Shown: positions 22,301 through 32,730, numbered from the stretch's first letter. The stretch: DNA of 64,000 nucleotides from Panorpa germanica (GCA_963678705.1 OY783214.1:13516001-13580000); one strand, 5' to 3'. The notes: generated by a model not told the origin, from the letters alone. Numbers and translations are program-made.

Positions 22301-23315
22301 AAATAGTCAATATGAACCATGTTTGTTTACAAAAATAACTGGTAAAATTAAAGTGATAGTGGCCCTGTATGTGGATGATTTTTTGATTTTTTCAAACAAT
22401 GATTTTGAAACAAATAAATTAAAAAGTGTATTAGGTTCAGAATTTAAGTTAAAAGACTTGGGACCTGTAAGACAATATTTAGGCATGAGAATAAATTTAG
22501 ATAAAAATAAAAATGTTATTACTGTAGATCAACAACAATATATTGAACAGTTAGTTTCTAAATTTCAAATGTCTGATTGTAAGACACAAAGTACTCCGAT
22601 TGAGCCTAAATTGAATTTAGATAAGTCATCTGATAAATGTTTACCTGATGTTCCTTATCAAAAACTTATTGGAAGTCTGATGTATCTGGCAGTATTAACA
22701 AGACCAGATATTGCTTACTGTGTTAGCTATCTCAGTCAATTTAATAGTTGTTATAGTCACATACATTGGAATTATTGTAAACGTGTATTAAGATATTTAC
22801 TGCATACTAAAAGTTATTGTTTAAAATATACCAATAATAACAATAGTAATTTACAAGGTTTTGTAGACAGTGATTGGGCAAGTGATGCTCTAGATAGAAA
22901 ATCCTATACTGGATTTTGCTTTATGTTGTCAGGGTCTGCCATTTCCTGGCAAAGTAGGAAGCAGAAAACGGTTTCATTATCCAGTACTGAGGCGGAATAC
23001 ACTGCTCTTTCTGAAGCTTCAAGAGAAGCTATTTATCTAAGAAATTTAATGCATGAAATTACTGATGTATTTAATGTAATTGATTTGTATTGTGATAACC
23101 AAAGTGCATTGAAGTTAGCTTCGAGTAGTCAGAGTCATAATAGATCCAAGCATATAGATGTGCGTTGTCATTTTATTAGAGATGTTGTAAAGAACAACTT
23201 TGTAAAAGTTAAGTACATTCCTACTGAAGAAATGCCTGCAGATATTTTAACAAAAGGTCTTTGTCATCTGAAACATTATAAGTTTATGAATTTACTTGGC
23301 ATTGTTTCTGTGTAA
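19377..23315 (+). CDS. Copia gag-pol polyprotein, 1312 aa
   Basis: One uninterrupted frame holds all copia domains in order. Gag comes first (about 1-230), ending in a CCHC zinc knuckle CFKCKEDGHYRNQC near 231-244. The aspartic protease follows with D-S-G-A near residue 272. The GAG-pre-integrase/zinc region has H-R-R-L-A-H and C-T-T-C. The integrase core has H-T-D near 464, S-D-N-G near 528 and the E of PEQNG near 559. Reverse transcriptase carries A-R-L-V-A-K-G-F and the catalytic Y-V-D-D near 997. RNase H starts at D-S-D-W near 1164 and includes STEAEY. All catalytic residues that can be checked are present and there is no frameshift. Length is normal for the family. Expression is presumably driven by the 5' LTR; copia makes extra Gag from a spliced RNA in Drosophila, which was not tested here. 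Gag and Pol share one frame. Confidence 0.97.
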   Translation: MTTNYIASVPKLKGRENYDEWCFAAENLLVLEGMEKYIKPSADFEVKPVDDSKTKAKLILTIDPALYVHIRNTRSSAELWTKLKAMFDDSGFSRKITLLRHLISIRLENCDSMTTYVTQMIETAQKLNGTGFTITDEWVGSLLLAGLTDRYSPMIMAIEHSGISISADTIKSKLLDMEVTSDFEGAAGGTAAFAARNKYNSGSSGKPKKYGGNPMSNKKTAADTSAKTITCFKCKEDGHYRNQCPMLKKNTNKCVFNVVFLNGKYNKNEWYIDSGASAHITANKDWVKNMNTTPCIPEIVVANESKVPVVCSGEVDIISKLGCNIIVKDVLCVPSLTTNLLSVSELIQNGNHVIFTKKNCYIRDKNNVLVATADLSDGVYKLRLQSQSCMLATTASAKLWHRRLAHINSQDMHRMRNGIVDGLSYDNSLDITKSQCTTCCEGKQMRLPFSHVGERSTETLHRIHTDICGPMETSSLSGARYFLLFVDDYSRMTFIYFLKQKNEALNRFKEFKSLVENQQSKKIKVIRSDNGLEFCNKEFEGYLKQAGIIHQKTNCYTPEQNGLCERSNRTVVEKAKCLLYDANLDKKFWAEAANTAVYLKNRSIASGLDKTPHELWYGSKPDLSHLRLFGSKIMVHVPKQKRLKWDKKATQHILVGYGDGVKGYRVYNPSKNTVMISRDIIVIEDVTPIKEVSEESAIWISNEENPTDNLVEESKDKVGESRDSVGDLSNNVSETDFLDCSSGSSLHTDDNETLTEINTEDVPEQAVSIPEQVPDVPSKRQRKKPERYGISNICVSSTVPASEEIVFSEALEGPDREQWKQAMADELQSFEDSDAWQLVDHPGDVTIVKCRWVLNKKYDFENNVRYRARLVAKGFSQKPGVDYTDTFSPVVRHSTLRLLFALSVQMKMSITHLDVTTAFLNGFLKENIYMSLPEGFVNKSGGKVLKLNKAIYGLKQSSLAWYERVKEVLSRLDFKNSQYEPCLFTKITGKIKVIVALYVDDFLIFSNNDFETNKLKSVLGSEFKLKDLGPVRQYLGMRINLDKNKNVITVDQQQYIEQLVSKFQMSDCKTQSTPIEPKLNLDKSSDKCLPDVPYQKLIGSLMYLAVLTRPDIAYCVSYLSQFNSCYSHIHWNYCKRVLRYLLHTKSYCLKYTNNNNSNLQGFVDSDWASDALDRKSYTGFCFMLSGSAISWQSRKQKTVSLSSTEAEYTALSEASREAIYLRNLMHEITDVFNVIDLYCDNQSALKLASSSQSHNRSKHIDVRCHFIRDVVKNNFVKVKYIPTEEMPADILTKGLCHLKHYKFMNLLGIVSV

Positions 23316-23340
23316 TCATGTGTACTTAGATTATTCTGAT

Positions 23341-23349
23341 AAGTGGGGG
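23341..23349 (+). promoter_or_regulatory. Polypurine tract of copia element
   Basis: AAGTGGGGG lies directly before the 3' LTR and is the expected plus-strand priming site. Confidence 0.75.
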
Positions 23350-23471
23350 TATTGTAATAGGTATCAAAATATCACTACTTTGTAACTAGTAACGCCATCT
23401 GTAATCTGTTGTGTAAAAACTTTTTCTTATGTCAAATATAGTCTGTTGCGAACTGCTAACGTGTCTTTATA
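23350..23471 (+). repeat. 3' LTR of copia element, 122 bp
   Basis: Identical by eye to the 5' LTR. It is followed by the AAATA target duplication at 23472-23476. Confidence 0.9.
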
Positions 23472-23476
23472 AAATA

Positions 23477-25675
23477 TAACTTCTTTAGTCTTTTTATTTT
23501 TCGGCATTGTTTCTTTTTTTTAGTCAAATTTTTAATATTGATTTATCATATTGAATTTATGATATGTTACAAAACATCATTCCATCTATTGGTAATTTCC
23601 TCAACTCTTTCAATCACTGTTTAAGTATGCTATTAACAAATTGCGTTTCTAAACAATTTAACTCTTGATTTCTGCTTGGGCCATCTGTCCAAAGTCCCAC
23701 TTCTGACGTAGACGTATCAATTAATTAAACACCGAATCTTATTAGCTGTAACATGATGAAGCAGATGACTTTGATACTGATGGTGATGTGCATGTAACCC
23801 TAAAATTCCAAAAGTGACCCAAGATATGATCAGGCAACACTAAAAACATCGGTTCAACTCAGAGCCACTTTATCGGTCAGATTGCCACTTTGACTCTTCG
23901 GTCAGAAATGAAGCCAAACCTCACCAACAGCTCCACGGGGTACCAAGCGGGGGGTCGAGGTGTGAAGCCCCCTGGGGTCCTCAAAGAGTCCGCGGGGTGA
24001 TTGATGAAGCGCCCCAATACTAAACCATTGCTACGAACTGTGATTATTATGTTGTTTAACACGAAACAAGGCGATCAAAAATATTTTAATTCTTTTTGAA
24101 TTATTTATTAAATTAATCATTTTCTTTTTTCTATTTAAGTTGATTTATTGTAATTTTATACGAAAGAGAATTTATAAATTAATATCACTGGTATCATTTC
24201 TGTATTAAGTGCGACTGGTTCAACATTATTAGAGTTTTTTTTAAATATACGATTAGATAATAACCATTGAATTAAACACATCGAAGTAAAGTTATTTTTA
24301 TTGCTCTTTTTAGATATTTCATAATTCAATCTTAAGTTAGAGTAATAATTTATATCAATAAATTTTGTAAATCAAATATTTGGGACTTGTTAAGAGATTG
24401 TAGGAGTTGTTGGTCAAAGAATTTAAAATTATTATCGAATGCTAAGAAGTTAATTCCGTGTTTATGCTTTTTCATTGCTAGCTCATACGAAACTGTATTA
24501 GCAGTTTATTTGGCATGGAAGATGATAAGTTTGTAGACTGTAATACATGATGTAAACACTGTATTATTTGGGGTATTCACAACAGAAGTGGATGGAGTTC
24601 CAATTAAGTATTTTGGGAGTAACTCTATAATTTTGTAACTCTTTCAGAGTTTCATTTATTATTATATAATATTTCAAAGAGTAGTTGGTCAATATTTAAC
24701 AAAATTAGACTACTTTAAACAAGGTGTTCGTTTAAAAGACGAGCTTATTTCGTTCGAGCGTATTATGTTGATCTATAACTAAGAAATAGTTGCCAGGTGC
24801 GGATTTAAATTAGATGGCATCTTCGATATGGTGCCTACCTTATATTGTGTTTGTATATATATATTACCAGATAAACACAGTTACGTATATTAAACGTTTA
24901 TCTAACATAACAAAAGTTACCTGTTACATAAACGATTATGCCTTTTAACTACATATACGCACCTTTTTTCATCCCCCCAATTTTCCTCACTCATTTCTAT
25001 CTATATTCGACTAGCGCTTTAATCTTCCACGCACTACATTATAAATATTTATAAAAATAATTTTAAATAATAAATACGTTGTCATTCATGCTCGATTTGA
25101 TGTAATTAAATTATAGATTTTAGGTAAAACAATATTTTTTCAACAAAATAATTCTACTTTTGACCTATTAGCATCTTTGAATTTTAAAAGTGAGAGGAAA
25201 AGGTTTAAAAATAGTTTTTACAACGGACAGAAAACCCCTTTGATTTTGAATTATAGCCACCTTTAATATTTTGTCGCTCTGAGCCTGGATCTCGCGGGTT
25301 CTTACCCAAATCCATTACTGATAGCTATTGTCAACAACGAAAATGTTGTATGGACCCCTTGGGCTAACGGCCCCTAACTTGGACAACACTGATTTAATTG
25401 CTGCTTAAAGATAGTTTATGTTTATATATTTACCTGTCAATAATGGTTTATTTTACTGTGCAATATTTCACTGTCTTAAATTTGCTCACAATGCCAGTAG
25501 AATAATTGCCTTTTAAAATATTTGTTTATCCTATTTTCTTTTGTTGAAATTACTCTAAATATACTTACATTAATATAATTACTCAGACCATGACAAACAG
25601 TTTTAAATAACTAAACTTAAAAACTAATAAAAAGTAAATATTAAAAAAAAAGAAACTCATTTTATAACATCAAAG
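23477..25675. other. Region without recognised genes
   Basis: AT-rich, except for a GC-rich block at 23870-24030 and another at 25260-25385 (…CGGCCCCTAACTTGGACAAC…). Both look like fragments of dispersed repeats but the family was not recognised. The frame at 23877-24062 falls in the GC-rich block and has no known motif. Confidence 0.4.
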
Positions 25676-25906
25676 TTATTTGGCTACATCCTCTTTTCTT
25701 AAATGTATGACAAATGAATTAAAAATAACGATTGATTGTTTAATTTCCATTACAAATGAATTAGAGTCACCCTGTGGCGTGGTGATGGACGGGACCTCTA
25801 TGAATTGCCGGCTAACTAATTCAAATAACACCTCAAAAATAATCCAATCTTCATACCATACAGCCAGGTGTATATGCAAGGATGTTTTCGAAATCAAATT
25901 CAAAAG
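25676..25906 (-). CDS. Putative terminal exon of unassigned gene
   Basis: A 77-codon open stretch on the - strand including the stop, preceded by an acceptor-like AACATAG at 25913-25907. Composition is protein-like, with W-Y-E-D-W-I-I-F-E near the start and a charged end R-K-E-D-V-A-K. It begins in phase 0, which fits the phase-0 end of the exon candidate at 27729-27954 on the same strand, so the two could be consecutive exons with a 1.8-kb intron. The acceptor has a poor pyrimidine tract. No family was recognised. It could also be a relic of a mobile element. Confidence 0.35.
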   Translation of the reverse strand, partial: LLNLISKTSLHIHLAVWYEDWIIFEVLFELVSRQFIEVPSITTPQGDSNSFVMEIKQSIVIFNSFVIHLRKEDVAK

Positions 25907-26527
25907 CTATGTTATTCCATAAAAAGTCAACAAGTCATCATAAAATATAATTAAGTAAACGTTGTTAATATTATAATAATAATAATTTGAATTATGTTGT
26001 ATATAGATATTTGTAATATGATTTAGACAAGTTGTTACATTTCTATTAGGATCGTATTGTCCACAGTGATATCTCTATTGTGTTGAGTAATGAAGAAATA
26101 CATGTGTTAGAGCGAGAGAGATGATGGAACCATTGGTTTATTGTTGTTTTGAATAATGAGAGGCGGTTTTTAAGGTTATATGTTGTATCTTATCTTATAT
26201 TGTAGTCGTTTTTAATTGGTTTTTAACAATATAAATATTTTGATTATCATATTCATAAAATTATTATAATTATTTAAATTATTTATTAAATGTAAACCAT
26301 TATAAATCGTTCGTTTTATAGAATTCATTGTGTTATTGTTGAAGTTATGATTTTACGTTTAATAACAATAGGTACACGCTTGTGGTGTTGACTGTTGCTT
26401 GGGAGGTTTATTAGTTCCATGGAACTTCATTTAGTGCAAGAAATTTATGACAAAGAAGCAGAATATCGTGGAGATTTACAATTAACTTGACCGAATCTCT
26501 GGAGGCCTTTATAAATTAAGAAATATA

Positions 26528-26934
26528 CACGGTGTTTGGTAGCAAGGTACAAAACCTTAAGGGGATGATAGTTTACACTATTTAGAACTTTTGGGCCATA
26601 CATGTCTTAGCCAAAGTCTGATTATTTATTTCTTACTGCTATTTTTGCGCAGTTTTGTTTTTAATTTTAAAAGTTTTTACGACTTCAATAGCGTCTACTT
26701 TTCTTTTAAAATAACACAGATGCTTGGAACTTGGTTTATTAGTTTAGGTACACATCTGACAAACACTAAAAAATAAAACAATTAACATATCAACTTAAAT
26801 TGGGCCACCGTTGGCATTTAACTGTCAGAAATTGCAGTAATAGTAGTAAAAAATAAGACTTCGCCTAAGACATGTTCTAAGTAGTCTCAACTGTCATCCC
26901 CTTAAAGCTTTGCAACTTGCTACCAAACAAACTG
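26528..26934 (+). mobile_element. MITE with about 40-bp inverted repeats (Tc1/mariner-like ends)
   Basis: The left end GTTTGGTAGCAAGGTACAAA... (from 26533) is mirrored at the right end by ...CAACTTGCTACCAAAC (to 26928). The inverted match continues inward through TTAAGGGGATGA. The outer bases are CA...TG flanked by TA/TATA, which fits TA-target transposons. No transposase is present; the internal frame at 26591-26776 is not coding-like. Confidence 0.8.
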
Positions 26935-27728
26935 TATATATATTCTTATAGGCTATTTATTGATATTAATGAAATCATCTGATACTGCACTGACTAAAGA
27001 AGAGACCTGCACATTAATAATTAAAAAGAAAAACTAAACTGTACGAAAATATCCATTTTGGAAATTATTCGAAGTACATAAAGGGTCATTTTCATTTCTC
27101 CTAAATTGGCACGTACCCAAAACTTATGTTTAGTTGCCCCCTCTTCTCAAACATAAAACACAATTCGTAAAGTAAAATAAAGTTGAAATCGATTGTTAAG
27201 TTTCGAAATGATGCGAACTATTTTCTAAATAAATTAGTAGATACATCGATTTCTTTGTTGTGGTCTAATTGCAACTTTAAATCATTCCAGTGCTTAGATT
27301 TCTGCTTTCTGTGACATTTCATACAATGCTTTTACGTTACAAATAAATAAAACTACAGAAATTGTTGTAGCAGTGAGAACGCTTCATAAGATCCTCTGAG
27401 CTTTAACATTGATCCTTCGACCGGATCATTTAATATTTAAATACACGTATTCTGATGTTCTCTTCTCACTGATTCCTTATAACGACCAGTTTATAGTGTT
27501 TCAACATCTTTCAGCTTATGTTGTGGTTATTATGACGGCTTCATTTGAACGATTGGTCACGGACCGATTCATTTTAGCTTTTTTTTAACTTTTCAACCAG
27601 TTATATATGTATATTTTTACCACAATTGAGTGTTCATTATTGAATTTACGACTGTGGGTTCGAGTTAATGTTTAGTGTGTTTTAATTTTGCTTTCAGTCG
27701 AAGATGTGTGGGAGTGGGAGGAACATAC

Positions 27729-27954
27729 CATTCCACATTTATCACTTTGTGATGTTTCAGTGAAAATTTTAAGCAATTTTCGGTTCTTGATTTGTAGCGC
27801 TGCAAGGCGTCTTGCTGTCAAATATCCAAATGATCTTTCATTTATTTCTGAATCACTAGTCCTTAACACTTTGGGAACATCGTCGTAATCGTTTAACAAT
27901 GATCCCGAGTAATATTTTGACCAGGTGCGGCAAGCATTATATTCTAATAAGGTA
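27729..27954 (-). CDS. Putative internal coding exon of unassigned gene
   Basis: A 226-nt open stretch on the - strand bounded by an acceptor TTTATATCAG (ending 27955) and a donor GTATGT (27728-27723). It starts with one base of a split codon and ends on a whole codon (75 full codons). The peptide is protein-like: TLLEYNACRTWSKYYSGS near the start, N-D-Y-D-D-V-P-K in the middle, and a basic, helical-looking L-T-A-R-R-L-A-A-L-Q-I-K-N-R-K segment near the end. No family was recognised. The phase suits the next exon candidate at 25906-25676. Upstream exons were not found, so the gene may continue to the right across long introns, or this may be a fragment. The opposite strand is also open at 27688-27888, so chance cannot be excluded. 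Confidence 0.4.
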
Positions 27955-30900
27955 CTGATATAAATGTATCATAGTTAGCAGCAAGCTTTAGGAGTAAATG
28001 ACTATCACACTGATGAACAAGCCCCAGTCAGGCTAATCGACCAGAGGCTTATGTGATATTTCTTTAGTTGAATAAGCCTTGCGAATACCCGATTACGACT
28101 CTGTTGAGAAGCCATACCTTGTAATAAGGTAAGGTAGGTGTAGTAAGGCATATCTTGACAATGTTTCACCAAGGCTTCATGTATCTCGGCTAAAATTTCT
28201 ACTATTTTTGTGTTTCTTATCTATAGTTCTGTAGAGGAATACCCAGGTAGAAAATGTACCTTGGAATTACCTTGTAAAAAGGCATCATCTATGAAACTTG
28301 CATTTTCTACATGGATTAGTAGACTAATTTTTTAAAAAGCTGTAACATAGGTTGTACAAAACGTTGTATTTTAGGTGACATTAATTACGAAACAGGTAAC
28401 ATGTGTTATGTTACGGAAGAACGTGCAATATAAATAATTGTGTTTAGCGGAAACAATAGTAAAATTTCATACAATATAAAGTTAAGGAAACTACCCAATT
28501 AATTTTATTACTAAATAATAAAGTTGTTTTTTATAAAAAGTGATTTATAACAATATTTTACACAACTGTTTTCTCAATTATAAATAATAAAAAATCAATT
28601 AACATTAAGTTAGGACTTTCATAAGTTAGCAGAAATTATTTTCCACGTCCGAAGAGGTGTAAATATAATATATTCTCGTAGTAAAACCCTTGCATAGTTA
28701 TAAAGCAGTTTGGTGAGGGTGGGAGGGAAGACTGGGCGTGCAGCGTATCGAAGCGCATAACACTACACTATTGTGGAACCTGATGCATAAATCACAACTT
28801 TATCACGTTGTATACAATAATAATAAATAGCAAAATTAATTTAGTACACCTCCGCCGTTCTCCATCGCATTATGGTTCTTTCTTAACGCGAACCAGGATG
28901 GCGTACGATGGACCACTAACAGGGCTGACCAGGGTTGCATCTGAACAAATTTATTTGTGGAGCGAATACATTAGCAAATTTATTACATTCCGAATATTGT
29001 CCGTAAGTCACCCTATATCGCTCAAATGTCGATTCAGATACTAGGTCGCGTCTTATACGCTTCTGACCTGTAGACAAACTGTAGTGCTGTAGTTTCAAGG
29101 ACTATTTGCTACCGGACAAAATAAAGATTCCAAAGACACTATTTTATCAAATTTATAGCAAGAAAATTAACAATAAAAACGTAATGTGCTATTTTAGTTG
29201 CAATAAATCAAGTCCGACTGTAATTGAGTTTATCACTGACTGAACTGGCCTGGAAGCAGGAACGGAGCCCCAATCAGCATCAGACCATAAACTCACCATA
29301 AAGTCCAAGAATCATCAGTGGCAGCTTATCTTCTTTAAATGTTTTCGTTTGGTCTCCAACTGTACAGAACTGATTGTTTATTAAAAAATAAAATTCGTCA
29401 CTTGGAATATATAATTCCTAACAAAAATCTGGCCATCCCTGGTTTATAATAATGAAATTTAAACATCGTCCAATATCTATCTAATACGCCATGGAAACAT
29501 AACTTTGTTAAAAAGGACTCAATGAAAAAAAATTATAAGTATAATGTTGCTAAGTAAAAAGGTAACAAACGAATCGGCAAACAAATCTACCACACGATCA
29601 CCTGGCTCGAATACGCCAGACTCTGGTAAAGACTCAGGCGCAAATATCTTAGGAATTGGCATTAAGATTGTAAGGGGATTCGATGAACATAAGTAATAGG
29701 ATGGGCGCACACTGGACGATATTATCTTTAAACAGTTAAGCAAAATATTTTTTCTAAATACAGACTTGTCGAAAGTATTTTTATGGCCCGTACTTGATAA
29801 TAGTTAGATTAGATATTAGTTAGTTGTGCTCTCTAGTTGAGGATGTTGCTGTACTTTAATGTATAGTACATTGGATTGATTGGAGAATTATCAGCGTCTC
29901 TGTGTTAGAATAGGAGCAGGTTTCCGAACTCATAGTTATCGCATAAGTAAATTAACGTAGCTAGTTAAAGAGAAATAACAGTAAATCCTTCGGCCAATCC
30001 AATACCGGGATGATTAAATTAAAAAATTGATAACATAATACTAAAAATTTAAATACTTAAAAAACGCAAATCGTAATTTTTATTTGATAGCATCAACTGT
30101 ACAATTATAAACATTAGTAATCTGTAATTTACATTTATAAATACGACTATGTGTATTTAAATTAAGGAGATTAAATTAAATTCATTCTTGAGGAATATTA
30201 CAGTTTGTCTTTGTGATGAGTAGTTGGAGTATTGAAGAATGTTGTTACATTGTTTACAGATAGGTTGTATTCTGTAAAAACGTAATTCGAACAACGCATC
30301 TTCAAATATATTAGATTCTATAAACGGCGCAACTTCCAAAATGAAGCTCTGGTGTTCTTTCTTTTAGATGGTGGCCCTTTTGTTTCGATGGTGACCATGG
30401 GCAGGCTGAAGGTTATTCCAATGTTCATACCCTGCATAACTATTATTAGCCTCAAGTTTCTTTAAACCTGAAGTCTAACGTAACGTAAGCAAAATAGCGT
30501 AACGTAGCAAAAGGATAACACTATATTTCTGAACATTTACAAAGTCGCTACAACTTCAATGTCAGTTTTTTATTATGAGTTACTACACTAATACCACCAC
30601 AAAGTGATTGAATTTATGGTGTGATTTTGCTGATGCAGATCAGAGAGAACTATGGACCATGAAGAAAATTATAGCCGTTGCTCGTAGCCAACGTAAAGCG
30701 AAATAGAATTCAATGATTTAGAATATAATCAATTATGATGGCGAGTGATTAAACAATTGAATTATTACAAATTATCTGTTGTGTAAAATTAACTATTTGT
30801 TGGGATAATGTATATGTAAATTTATATTCTACTGACTGTACTCTGCGCAACATACCTTGTTTCAACAATAAATTTCGTGATATTGTAACTAATTATTATT

Positions 30901-31159
30901 TAATTTTCTAACGAATTAATAATCTATTTTATATAATTATTATTTTACGATTATTTCAATTGTTAACGTTATATCTATTGGGTAATATTTAAGGCTATAT
31001 ATTTCGAATTGTCTATCAATGTAAGATTTATTCTTGGTAGCTTACTATAAGCCAATTCTCTAAGCTAGTGTTACATTGCGTTTCGTTTTTAATTGAATGG
31101 ACATATTTTAACTTACAGCCAATTGAATTTTACATTTTTATTATATTTTATTGTTACAG
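27955..31159. other. Region without recognised genes
   Basis: AT-rich. It contains a solitary transposon-end motif GGGCGCACACTGGACG at 29703-29718, similar to the TAA-type MITE ends elsewhere, and a LINE fragment at 30100-30265. The - strand frame at 29519-29743 is protein-like over a short part (IPKIFAPESLPESGVFEPGD) but lacks a supported acceptor and a known motif. Confidence 0.4.
30100..30265 (-). mobile_element. 5'-truncated LINE 3' end, copy 2
   Basis: On the - strand, N-L-I-S-L-I and a stop followed by the shared 3' tail. Upstream, TTCTTCAATACTCCAACTAC parallels the F-F-D-A-Q-G-T segment of the copy near 43100, but sequence between them is deleted and a frame is broken. Confidence 0.55.
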
Positions 31160-31824
31160 ATTTGTCCTTATTGCTGAGGAAGACAATTCAATTTCAATTG
31201 ATTATTGTGCAAGTGTCGTGTTTGCATAGACTTTGTGCAGTGTTGTCTTTAGTGTAACTGTAGTGTTGAATTACTGAAATCAGGAAGGATATAGCAGTTC
31301 CTGACCTCACAAAAGACATCGGGCACTAGGACGTATATGGAAAGGTAACAATTTAAATAATAATTATTTACTTTTATTATTTCAATGAACTTGTGGAAGA
31401 TGTTAACAAATTTTATTTTATAATTATTAGGATTATTTAAATCAGGAAGGATATAGTAGTTCTTGAACATGCATGGAGGCTTTAGGATATTAAAAAAAAG
31501 GTAATATTCCTAATTAATCTCATATATAGATGATTGAAACCTAATCCATTTCTATTCTAATTAACTAATTGTACTTTTAACGATTTTTTCTTCTTGTTTT
31601 AGGTTCACATCAGGTTTCCACTACTGTAACAATGAGCCCCAAGTAAGTGGAACTTAATTCTAAGCATGGGCCCCACTAACTGAAAAATTACTTTACAGAT
31701 GTCTAACAATTTTTAAAATGGAAATGATTATTAATCTTGAAAGATATTGGAGTCTGTTTCAGATATGTGTTGGACGTCCAAGATTACCGACGATGACTGA
31801 GGAATGAATGAAACTAAAATAAAG
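31160..31824 (+). ncRNA. Spliced non-coding-like unit, copy A (four exons)
   Basis: Four intervals have consensus borders on the + strand: 31160-31344 (acceptor TTGTTACAG, donor GTAACA), 31431-31500 (acceptor ATTATTAG, donor GTAATA), 31603-31642 (acceptor TTCTTGTTTTAG, donor GTAAGT) and 31763-31824 (acceptor TCTGTTTCAG, donor GTAATA). All four are repeated in copy B at 31906-32669. Stop codons occur in every frame of the first exon, so a protein is unlikely, although one frame of the CAAGTGTCG block reads Q-V-S-x-L-H-R-L in all three copies of that block. The first two exons share the core ATCAGGAAGGATATA, which shows an older duplication inside the unit. The unit may be part of a longer non-coding RNA or a decayed repeated-exon gene. 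Confidence 0.5.
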
Positions 31825-31905
31825 GTAATAATCCTTTGTATCATTTTGTAATTGAATTTATTTTCGTTAATATTATAATTTTAAGAAGGTTTTTTATTAT
31901 TACAG

Positions 31906-32669
31906 ATTTCTTAACGGATTTTGCAGCGTTCTTATTGCTGTAGAAGATAATCTGCAAGTGTCGCGTTTGCATAGACTCTATGTAGTGTTTAGTGCAAGTG
32001 CATTGTTAAACTATTTAAATCAGGCTATCCACGGCAGTTCTTGATCTTGTGGAGGACATCGTAAACTAGGACGTAATTGGAGAGGTAATCATCTAATTAA
32101 TAATTAGTTCGATTATCAGTTCAATAGACTTGTAGAAAATTTTAACTAATACCTTTTGTTCTAGACTCAAAATTAACAATTACATTGGATATGTGCAAGT
32201 GTCGCGTTTGCATAGACTTAGTGCAGTGTTTAGTGTAAGTGCATTGTTGAACTATTTAAATCAGGAAGGATATTGCAGTTCCTGAAAACGCACGGAGGCG
32301 CCCGGCTTTAGGATTTATTAAAAAAGGTAATATTCTAAATTTATCTCATATATAGATGATCCAAATTTAATCTATTTTTATGATAATAAACTTATTGTAA
32401 TCTTAACGATTTCTTCTTCTTGTTTCAGGCTCACATCAGGTTTCTACAGCTGTAACAATGAGCCCCAAGTAAGTGGAACGTATTTCTAAGCATGTGCCCC
32501 ATTAACTGAAAAATTACTTTATAGACGTCTGACAATTCTTAAAATGGAAATTATTATTAATCTTGAAAGATATTTGGAGTCTGTTTCAGATATGTGTTGG
32601 AGGTCCAAGATTTCTTCAGAAATTACAGCTAGCGGAGATGATTGAGGAAGGAATGAAACTAAAATAAAG
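31906..32669 (+). ncRNA. Spliced non-coding-like unit, copy B (four exons)
   Basis: Tandem duplicate of copy A. Exons are 31906-32084 (acceptor TATTACAG, donor GTAATC), 32165-32326 (acceptor TTGTTCTAG, donor GTAATA), 32429-32468 (acceptor TTCTTGTTTCAG, donor GTAAGT) and 32590-32669 (acceptor CTGTTTCAG, donor GTAATA). Every splice site of copy A has a counterpart, and the 40-nt third exon has the same length in both. Introns are conserved about as well as exons. Exon 2 is longer at its 5' side than in copy A and starts with its own copy of the CAAGTGTCGCGTTTGCATAG block. No long frame is present. The last donor faces an LTR fragment, so any further exon would be beyond 33.1 kb. Confidence 0.5.
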
Positions 32670-32730
32670 GTAATAATCCTTTGTGTAAATTTATAATCGC
32701 ATTTATTTTCGTTAATTATTGTTTGTTAAA

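Larger units (their letters stand above)
19174..23471 (+). mobile_element. Complete Ty1/copia LTR retrotransposon, 4298 bp
   Basis: A full-length element: 5' LTR 19174-19295, tRNA-half primer site 19296-19305, one gag-pol frame 19377-23315, purine-rich tract 23341-23349, 3' LTR 23350-23471, and AAATA duplications on both sides. The two 122-bp LTRs look identical base for base, and the frame is unbroken, so insertion is recent and the copy may still be active (inference). The LTR ends defined by the target duplication are TATTGT...TTTATA rather than TG...CA. Confidence 0.97.

Noticed and set aside
23690-23712. Second primer-site-like word (CCCACTTCTGAC)
   Set aside because: No LTR end adjoins it and the match stops before the terminal CCA equivalent.
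29519-29743. - strand frame with IPKIFAPESLPESGVFEPGD
   Set aside because: Partly protein-like, but no supported acceptor, no known family, and its phase does not join the 27954 exon.
31501-32589. Box C/D or H/ACA snoRNAs inside the introns of the tandem unit
   Set aside because: GATGATT-like boxes are present near 31527 but no matching CTGA box and closing stem were found, so a snoRNA host gene is not supported.
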